Shown piece after piece: positions 57,412 to 64,000 of a stretch of 64,000 bases of DNA (position 1 is its first letter; every line of letters begins with the position of its first letter). The notes under the pieces were generated by a model that saw only the letters and a program-made list of their open reading frames with translations, ran no database searches and was not told the origin of the DNA. This stretch comes from Anthonomus grandis grandis (taxonomy: Eukaryota > Arthropoda > Insecta > Coleoptera > Curculionidae). Location: positions 13,659,100 through 13,723,099 of the forward strand of contig NC_065554.1 of assembly GCF_022605725.1 (NCBI RefSeq), given 5' to 3'. Both the position numbers and the translations under genes were made by a program.

Positions 57412-58160
57412 ATATATGGCTACGGGCGATAGCTTCTAAACTATCCCTTTTCCTTTCAGATTACAACCGTCAAAAGTATCCAGAATAGTGAAAAATGTAT
57501 GTCAAGAAGTGTGGCATATTCTAACACCAATTCACTTGCCCAGACCAAAGTTTACAGAATAGAATATTTTATTCTGTAAACTTTGTACAAACCCACCATG
57601 AAGATGTGGAGTGCAATCTATGAAGAGATTCTTTAAACATTGAGGTTTTCGGAACTATACATCCACAAGAAGCATACTAAATTATTATAGCCTTGAAATA
57701 GTGATTCAGCTTACTTTTGTTACAAGAAATATATTATTATTACAAATTTATGGTAACAATAGATATTAGTTATCCGACACCGCTCTTTACAAAAATGAAT
57801 TTTTCTATCAGTAGTTTCTTTATAATAAAACTATTTCACAGCTATAATCATTCATAGGAATAGAGGCTTTTACGTCTCATGTATTCATTGGTCATTAGAA
57901 GTTTTTACTTGAAACGCATTTAATGACTCCTTACTCAAAATCTAGGCTGAAGAAGTAGCAAAAGAACCTCGTGGTTGAAAATACATTCGGCTTTTTTGAT
58001 TTAAGATTGCTACTATTTCTTAAGGCTAAAACAGGCAAAAACGCTGTTGACTGTGTTGACACAGCCGCATTTTTCAAAGCAACATCTTTAATGAATACGA
58101 GCATTAGTAGAGATAAAGTTGACTTACAGAAAATTGAATGCTGTTGGATTTAAAGTACGA
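57412..58160 (+). pseudogene. Second PIF/Harbinger transposase relic
   Basis: The first part reads RYMATGDSF, a stop, then QPSKVSRIVKNVCQEVWHIL and PIHLPRPKFTE (57412-57561), the usual region before the first catalytic Asp. Near 57975-58000 VVENTFGFF marks the catalytic Glu region and VDCVDTAAFFKA follows. The catalytic Asps between them are gone. A hairpin interrupts the frame at 57546. Confidence 0.65.
57546..57585. repeat. 15-bp-arm hairpin in Harbinger relic
   Basis: CAAAGTTTACAGAAT (57546-57560) pairs perfectly with 57571-57585; the loop is AGAATATTTT. It lies where the transposase similarity stops. Confidence 0.8.
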
Positions 58161-58320
58161 GAATATTTTGCTTATAATTATTTCAGAAAATAAAATCGTA
58201 TGTCCTACTTTTTTATAACAATTAAAATTACAATATGAATACAAATATGGTTACTACTTGGCATTAGATTGTCAGTTATGTCCTTACAAGTTTCACCTTT
58301 TCCGAATTTCTTTTGTTATA

Positions 58321-59640
58321 CAGGGTGTCCAGGAATGGATTTCCCTTTTTGAAGGCTAACCAAATTTTTTTTTTCAGTTTTAAAAAGAATTTATTAAGGT
58401 AGGACTACACACAATATATGCGGATTTCATGTTTTAAAAATTATATTGTCGAGGTGCCTTCCATTTCGGTCAAAACACTCTTGTAGTGCCGCCTTCATGT
58501 GGTCGAAAACTGCTAAACACATCTCGGGTGGTATTCCATTAATTTCTTCCCGTATTTTTTGTTTTAACTCTTGCAAGGTGGCAGGTCTATCACCATAAAC
58601 TTTACTTTTGAGGAATCCCCACAAAAAAAAGTCCAGTGGGGTGAGGTCAGGAGACCTAGCCGGCCAGTTTAGGTCTCCAAAACGGGAAATCACCTTTTCC
58701 GGAAATAATCCTCTAACGACTTCCATAGACGCTCGGGCTGTGTGTGCGGTAGCCCCGTCCTGTTGAAACCAGGTATCCTGATTGAAGCCATCAAAATCTT
58801 GTAGCTGAGGTGTCAAATAATCCCGAAGCGTCGCACAATAACGAGCACTATTAAGAGTAAGGGCTGCGCCGCGTCCGTTTTCAAAAAAATACGGACCGAT
58901 AATTCCCGAGGACGACATAGCACACCACACAGTTACCTTTGGGCTATGTAGGGGCTTTTCGTGTTTTCGCCTTGGATTGTCTGGTGCCCAATAGCGACAG
59001 TTTTGCTTATTGACTGCGCCTGAAAGGTGAAAGTGCGCTTCGTCACTGAACAGGATATTGTTAACTCGATCGTTTACAAAAAAATGGTCTATCATGGTTT
59101 CAGCGAAAGAACACCGGTTTATAAAGTCATTTGGGTTTAATTCTTGCACTATTTGAATTTTGTAGGGATGAAACTTCAAATCTCTCTTTAGAATTGTGTG
59201 TAGAGATGATTTGTGCATTTGCAAAGCTTGTGATGTTTTACGAACTGATCCACTAGGGTTTCGAATAATCGCAGCACGCACGGCCTCAACATTCTCAGGA
59301 GCAGTTGCAGTCCTTGGACGACCACGGGGTTTTGCATTTACAGCTGACGATGTTTCTCTAAACCTTCGCACCCAGGATTTCACCAAATTTTTGCTCGGAG
59401 CGTCCTCCACACGCCTAATATTGAAGTGAGCACAAAATCTTCGTCTTGCAACTATGTAAGAATCATTACTCTTGAAGTATGCCTCAATAATGAACGCGCG
59501 ATGCACGCCCGACCAACGCTCCATTTTGACTAAATAATCCGCATCGATCCACTATCGAACGCCACTAACGCGGCTCCGCTATATTACACGGTTGCCAACT
59601 TGTCCAAGTTTTAAAATAGAAATCCAGGAACACAGATTTT
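58321..59640 (-). mobile_element. Mariner-type element with intact transposase
   Basis: The left end reads TA then CAGGGTGTCCAGGAATGGATTTC. The right end near 59605-59640 carries the imperfect inverse TCCTGGATTTCTATTTT. The short ends and single intronless transposase fit an IS630-Tc1-mariner element of about 1.3 kb. The right boundary is uncertain by roughly 20 bp. Confidence 0.8.
58427..59524 (-). CDS. IS630-Tc1-mariner transposase, uninterrupted 365 aa
   Basis: The frame is complete from MERWSGVHRAFIIEAYF to a TAA at the low-coordinate end, with no internal stop. It has an N-terminal DUF4817-type helix-turn-helix (RRFCAHFNI ... VKSWVRRF). A linker GRPRTATAPENVEAVR and a second helix-turn-helix (SVRKTSQALQMHKSSLHTIL) follow. 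The DDE_3 catalytic domain has Asp in NILFSDEAHFHL, DTWFQQDGATAHT and WPARSPDLTPLDFFLWG, with 36 residues between the last two. All three catalytic Asps are present. It acts on its own terminal repeats in the nucleus, inserting at TA. It is the only full-length, undamaged transposase in the window, so it may be active or recently active. Confidence 0.93.
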   Translation of the reverse strand: MERWSGVHRAFIIEAYFKSNDSYIVARRRFCAHFNIRRVEDAPSKNLVKSWVRRFRETSSAVNAKPRGRPRTATAPENVEAVRAAIIRNPSGSVRKTSQALQMHKSSLHTILKRDLKFHPYKIQIVQELNPNDFINRCSFAETMIDHFFVNDRVNNILFSDEAHFHLSGAVNKQNCRYWAPDNPRRKHEKPLHSPKVTVWCAMSSSGIIGPYFFENGRGAALTLNSARYCATLRDYLTPQLQDFDGFNQDTWFQQDGATAHTARASMEVVRGLFPEKVISRFGDLNWPARSPDLTPLDFFLWGFLKSKVYGDRPATLQELKQKIREEINGIPPEMCLAVFDHMKAALQECFDRNGRHLDNIIFKT

Positions 59641-59743
59641 CTCACTGTTTCGTTTTCTTTTAATTTTTAAGTATATTTTAACATGATTTTTAAAATAGAC
59701 GCAAAAATTTTCAAACTTAATCGGAAGCTCGATTATAGCTTAA

Positions 59744-61136
59744 CACGTTGATTACCGTAATGCTGAAAAAAAATCAGTTCCTTTGGCCAACTTTTTTTTT
59801 TCAAAAGTTAATTGTGGTGTTTTAGACCACTCATGAATATTTTGTTTTACAAAAAAAAATTAATTAGAAACGTTTTGATAATTTTTTATGAGACTTCGTA
59901 CGGTTACGCGGCCTCAACAGATAAAACTTAAATCAATGTGCAACAAATGTTGCGTCTCACTTCCATATTAGGCATCCTTTTTCCTCCGAATGCACAAGTT
60001 CGGAATAAAACTTTATAAGTTGTGCATCGAAAATGGATATACTTACAGTATGTTTATTTATTGTAGGCAAGATCGGGTAGAGGGCCAATCTTCATCACAA
60101 AAAGTAGTACTCAGTCTCACTCTTGCAAATTACTTACTTGACAAAGAACGTATTACTTTTACAGATAACTATTATACAAGAGTGGTTTTGGCACATGCTT
60201 TACTTGCCAGGAACACTCACTTAGTTGGTACTCTTCGATCAAATCGAAAAATGGATCCTAAGCAAATTGGTAACAAAAAGCTTGGGAAAGGAGAAACCGA
60301 GGCAGCTGGAAGCACCTCAGTTCTAATTGTATAAAAGGACAAAAGAGATGCGCTTACCTTATCCATAAGACACACTTAAGTTAGAAATCATGATAAAGAA
60401 TTTTGAAAACCTGCTGGAATTGTTGACTACAACAAACATAAAGCCTACATTGATCTTTCGGATCAAGGAAATCTTACACCACTTCATTACGTAAAGGGGT
60501 GAAGTGGTACCGTAAGCTTGCTATTGAGCTTCTTATTGGCAGTGCTTTTGTAAATGCACATATTTTGCACATCAAGAAGTAGTGAATGAAAAATGGTCCA
60601 TCACAAGGTTCAAGCAGGAGATCGTAAACAGTCTCTTAGGTTTTGATATTGAGCAACCCAGGCAAAATGTTGCTTTGGAAGAGCGTCAACCTTAGAATAT
60701 TGAAAGCCTTTCAATTTTCTAAGGCATCAACATTTCTTGGAAGATATTGGTAACAGATGTCGATGCGTTATTTGTTATCAAAAGCGTCAAAGAGAATCTA
60801 GACGCTTTTTTCAGGTACATAACTGTACCAAATAATGTTTGAATTTGGATGTATTTCGTTTATTATTTACCTTACTTCCTTTTATGCCGTATTTTAATCA
60901 ATAAAAATGTTTATTTTCTATACATTTTGATTCGATGAATGACTTATTTTTGAAACCATGAAGATCCACTTTCGAGTCTCAAATTCAAAAACCAAAACTA
61001 GTGTCAGACAATTACAGCCGCGCTCTTTCAGTTCCATATAACTTATATAGGACTGAGACGCCGATCAAGGCTCACACGGCTATAGTACACAATTACCTCT
61101 AAGGCACCACATTTATGTCTCACGGCAGTTAACGTG
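59744..61136 (+). mobile_element. piggyBac-type element bounded by TTAA
   Basis: TTAA target copies lie at 59740-59743 and 61137-61140. The ends match as CACGTT.A.T.CCG in inverted orientation. The ~1.4-kb length is about half of an autonomous element. It keeps only the C-terminal part of the transposase. Confidence 0.8.
59990..60815 (+). pseudogene. piggyBac transposase C-terminal half
   Basis: The fragment starts at KFGIKLYKLCIENGYTYSMF and continues VKVVLSL-like SQKVVLSLTLANYLLD. The catalytic-region motif ITFTDNYYTRVVLAHALL (DNYYTS type) and THLVGTLRSNRK follow. Past the stop at 60332 come KDKRDALTLSIRHT and GIVDYNKHKAYIDLSDQ. The zinc-finger-like CRCVICYQKRQRESR is near 60755. The N-terminal domain is missing and the second half is broken by frameshifts. 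Confidence 0.8.
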
Positions 61137-61159
61137 TTAAGTGGGACTGTCTTTTAATG

Positions 61160-62160
61160 CTGCGTAATTCAAGATGACCGAGATCAGTTATCAGAGATTA
61201 GGGTACTAAACTTTATATCTTGCATTGACTCTATTATTATTCAGCCTTAAGTGATTTACAGATGGATGATATTGTGAACGGCGGTAGCAAAGTGAAATAC
61301 CCAAAAACTATCTAAATGATAGATACTGGCCTATCTTTAACTAAAAGCAATGAGATCAACCTTTGCCGTAACATCCTGCTGAGACAGAGTTTCCTATCTG
61401 AGGATAAAAGCGGCCAGGTCTGGAGGAAACACTGCTGATATTACAATATATATATTTTTTATAAATCTGCTAAATCTATTTCTATTGGAAAGAACGACCA
61501 CCTCACATAACTGTTGAATAATCATATTTTCTTTGTGAAACATAGACTTTAAAAAAAAAAAATAAAAAAATAACATAAACCAAATGTTCAAAAGAATATT
61601 ATAGCTAGTAATTATCTTCTTCTTAGGTACTTTAAATTTAAATTATCTATTTTTAAGCCGAAAAGTAACAACTTCAATTTAGTGTAAAACAAAAATATAA
61701 TAACTTTTTTTAATAAGTCATAAGTGATAAGTGACTCAATTCCATCATCATATACACCTTCCCTAGTAAAAGCAACTTCTGATTTATCATTGTTTACTTA
61801 AAGAATATTTTTGCTTATCTGTAATAGTTTAAAGGTAATTTTCATTAAGTAAATTCTAACTGGATTTCTTTGAAACTCTCAATCTGGCAAGCAATTTATG
61901 TTCAGAAAATAAAGTGATATTTCTTTATTTTATCATATAAAAATTCACTTTATTAGTGCAAACTTTCATTCAATATAAAAGCATTCTACAGCAGCATTAT
62001 TATACTGTAGTAAAAGTCATCAAATTTTGTGAAGAACTGACAAAAATGTACTGTATTGACGTGCCAGAAATGTGGAAATTAGCTTTATATAGCCCTACCT
62101 TAAAATGTTTTCGTAATAAATTGGATAGTGTTCCAGAAAGCTAATATTAGCTGTATTTAT
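61160..62160 (+). repeat. Segmental duplication, copy 2 (partner 50950-52280)
   Basis: This is the same block order as copy 1 but shorter. It ends with the decayed small-peptide frame at 62046-62144. A 65-aa minus-strand frame at 61394-61591 is AT-rich and not considered coding. Confidence 0.7.
62010..62144 (+). pseudogene. Decayed copy of the 40-aa peptide gene
   Basis: The homologous frame reads VKFCEELTKMYCIDVPEMW, then diverged residues in place of GLAPDGSIL, then NKLDSVPES and TAA at 62142-62144. The ancestral ATG (AATATGAATTTTGG in copy 1) is now ATCAAATTTTG. The internal ATG at 62046 would give only 32 aa. It could still be translated, but the core GPDGS motif is destroyed. Confidence 0.55.
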
Positions 62161-62219
62161 GGCTTAATATTATATATACATTAATTAAGAGGAATACAAC
62201 TACAGAAAGAACTCACCAT

Positions 62220-62258
62220 TAATTATCTTTTTAAACAAACTATTTAAAAAGATAATTA
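62220..62258. repeat. 16-bp-arm hairpin
   Basis: TAATTATCTTTTTAAA (62220-62235) pairs perfectly with 62243-62258 around a 7-nt loop. It lies just downstream of the duplicated segment. Confidence 0.8.
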
Positions 62259-62323
62259 GATCTGGTACGAATTCGAAAAATAATTAAATCCGAAAGCCAG
62301 ATGAATTAGGAGTAAGTTTATCT

Positions 62324-62326
<3 letters not shown>

Positions 62327-62376
<50 letters not shown>
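62327..62376. repeat. (TA)n microsatellite
   Basis: An uninterrupted run of about 24 TA dinucleotides. Confidence 0.95.
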
Positions 62377-62378
<2 letters not shown>

Positions 62379-62559
62379 ATATATATATCTAGCAAGGATT
62401 GGGGTCCTATTTTACTTTACTTTGAAACTGATATTTATTTAACATAAGTTACAGGTTAATCTAAAAGATTCATGCCTATTTGCCTAACTTGAGTATTTTC
62501 TAAAATTTAAGGATATGGCTACTTTGTGCAAAGAGCAGGTGGCCTTTGCGTGGAGTGTG

Positions 62560-62960
62560 GTGGGTTTACTCAGGCCCCCACGGGATGTATGCTCTGCGGC
62601 AGCATTTGGAACTGCTGCTGCATTGAGGCGAAGAACACTTGTAGCATGGCGTTTGGTTCTGTACCTAGCGGAGGGGGGACGGCAGTTGCGGCTTGTTGCG
62701 GTGGTGTGGGTGGTGAGGCAAGGCGGCTGTTGTCCTGGGTGCCCCAGGTAAACGGGCGATCCCGTTTGGCAGCTTTTGCCTTTAGGATCTGCTTCGGATT
62801 CCTGGGGCATCCCAGGTAGTTGGCAGTATGTGGGCCTCCACAGTTGGCGCATGTGGCTGGCTGGTCGCGTGGTTTGGTGCACTCGGCGGAGGCGTGAAGT
62901 TGGCCACACTTCAGAGAACACTTCGACGTTAAGTGCAGGTGATCTGCCCTCAACGGAGGA
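62560..62960 (-). pseudogene. LINE ORF1 (gag-like, zinc-knuckle) fragment
   Basis: The minus-strand frame contains CGQLHASAECTKPRDQPATC, then CANCGGPHTANYLGCPR and a proline/glutamine-rich tail. The paired CCHC-type knuckles and the GGPHTANYLGCP block are typical of ORF1 proteins of Jockey-like insect LINEs, which bind the element RNA. The region is much richer in G+C than its surroundings, suggesting a recent arrival. No reverse transcriptase follows on this strand. Confidence 0.75.
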
Positions 62961-63009
62961 CGAACTCTGGATTGGGGTCCAATAGATCAACGGTAGATGC
63001 AGTATTCAC

Positions 63010-63900
63010 ATTACGCCAAAAGAAAAATCAACAAAATTTAACAAGCCCCGGCTTGTCTATTTTGTGGATTTAGCCAAGACATTCGACAGGATCCGACTAG
63101 ATCACGTAGTCAGATTCTATACTAGAACAACACACCCGTACCAAAGAATTGTGCAAGAATTAAACAGCTGCTCTGAGATAGTTCAAATCAATATAGGCAT
63201 ACGACAAGGCATACGAAAATATTAAAGAAGTAAACACTGAATATAGAATAAGCATTTTTAATTTTGCAGTATGATATGCTATGCAGATGATGCAATATTT
63301 ATCATAGCAAAAAATTAAGACGACCTTCAAGACCTGATATATAAGAAAAGTAACAGCACACAAATTTAACAAAAACCCATAAGGTGCCAACTGGCAGTCG
63401 ACAACAAGATAATCCAGCAGATGAAAAGATTCAACTATCTAAGAGTGTAGGTATTAAGCGAAAGAGGCCTTATTAAAGAAGCACGAACACAAGCCATAAA
63501 AGCAATAAAAGTCAGCTGAGGGATATCATATGGCAAAATAATATGATACAAAAAGCAAGCTTACAAAACATGCGCAAAACCTATTTTAACGTATGAAATG
63601 AAAATTCTAAGAACGATGAAAGGATGGTACCCTCGGGAATAGAATAAGAAACCAGGATATCAGAGAAGAACTAGGAATACAGGATGTGGTAAGATGAGAT
63701 GCAACACCTAAGAAATGCTAAAGAGACTGGTGGCAAGCTAGAGCAAAGTGGACCTTGCTGCGAAAACCAAACCGAAGACCGACAGGCAGATCACCCAAAA
63801 GATGGTCCGAAAGCTAGAGCTCACGTAACAGACTAAAATGGGTAGGTCCTATTATAAGAAGAAGAAGAAAAAGGAGAAGAAGAAGACCTTAGATTAACAT
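63010..63900 (+). pseudogene. LINE (endonuclease-RT family) fragment with GAA tail
   Basis: Plus-strand pieces in order: LVYFVDLAKTFDRIRLDHVV near 63050, a mutilated INIGIRQG, CYADDAIFIIAKN near 63275, then IRCQLAVDNKIIQQMKRFNY near 63380-63435. Next come EARTQAIKAIKVS and CAKPILTYEMKILRT near 63570-63610. The 3' end is a GAAGAAGAA-type run at 63860-63890. Many stops. It matches the family of the endonuclease fragment at 26330-26760. Confidence 0.75.
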
Positions 63901-64000
63901 TTTATTATTAAGCCTGGGAAAAATCAGAAATGTTTCAAACTGCTTGAAAAAATAAAAAATTAACACAACTGTCTGGAAGAAATGGAGCCGACTACCTGAC

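Noticed and set aside
59196..59429. 77-aa plus-strand open frame
   Set aside because: Shadow of the intact mariner transposase on the other strand.
62327..62376. (TA)n run as a replication origin or regulatory element
   Set aside because: A simple microsatellite with no other supporting feature.
62515..62985. Three overlapping GC-rich plus-strand frames of 69-97 aa
   Set aside because: They are antisense to the zinc-knuckle LINE ORF1 fragment, whose cysteine spacing is the meaningful signal.

Overview
This is a eukaryotic window, very probably from an insect and most likely a beetle. It is AT-rich and intron-bearing, with short spliceosomal introns where no transposon has landed. It is crowded with decayed IS630-Tc1-mariner, PIF/Harbinger, piggyBac, hAT and non-LTR (LINE) elements. 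No tRNA, rRNA, CRISPR array or prokaryotic feature was seen.

Only a few genes look like host genes. (1) A multi-exon gene at about 5.7-7.9 kb encodes an acidic Glu/Lys-rich protein I cannot name. (2) Spermidine synthase starts 660 bp downstream at 8570 and ends at 16725. Its four coding exons are complete, and intron 1 is swollen to 6.6 kb by a long-inverted-repeat mariner relic and an LTR-retrotransposon gag relic. (3) A secreted DM4/12-family protein occupies 25834-32404; its third intron holds a LINE that itself carries a hAT element. (4) A single-exon gene on the minus strand (34834-35352) encodes a 172-aa protein whose C-terminal motif recurs in a 40-aa ORF at 51954-52076 and in two decayed copies, at about 52.18 and 62.05 kb. 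This small family looks lineage-specific.

The rest is mobile DNA. 0-5 kb: repeat arms and two mariner relics. 12-14 kb: gag relic. 17.8-19.9 kb: a multi-exon GGQNKN-family pseudogene. 20.6-21.9 kb: piggyBac relic. 23.3-25.1 kb: LINE, LTR and mariner pieces. 37.25-40.57 kb: an almost complete PIF/Harbinger element with its two genes, the second (MADF-like) antisense and overlapping the transposase gene. 42.2-44.6 kb: a mariner-type element with about 125-bp terminal inverted repeats and a 773-bp tandem duplication. 44.8-48.6 kb: LINE and mariner relics. 50.9-52.3 and 61.2-62.2 kb: a direct segmental duplication carrying the small-peptide copies. 54.9-56.2 kb: LINE. 57.4-58.2 kb: Harbinger relic. 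58.3-59.6 kb: a mariner-type element with an uninterrupted 365-aa transposase. 59.74-61.14 kb: a TTAA-bounded piggyBac derivative. 62.5-63.9 kb: two LINE fragments.

The most unusual signal is a set of short, near-perfect hairpins of 12-28 bp arms. Two sit inside transposase reading frames and are flanked by 9-10 bp direct repeats; removing the hairpin plus one repeat restores the expected frame. They therefore behave like tiny palindromic insertions. Names and families are given from motif memory only; no search was run.
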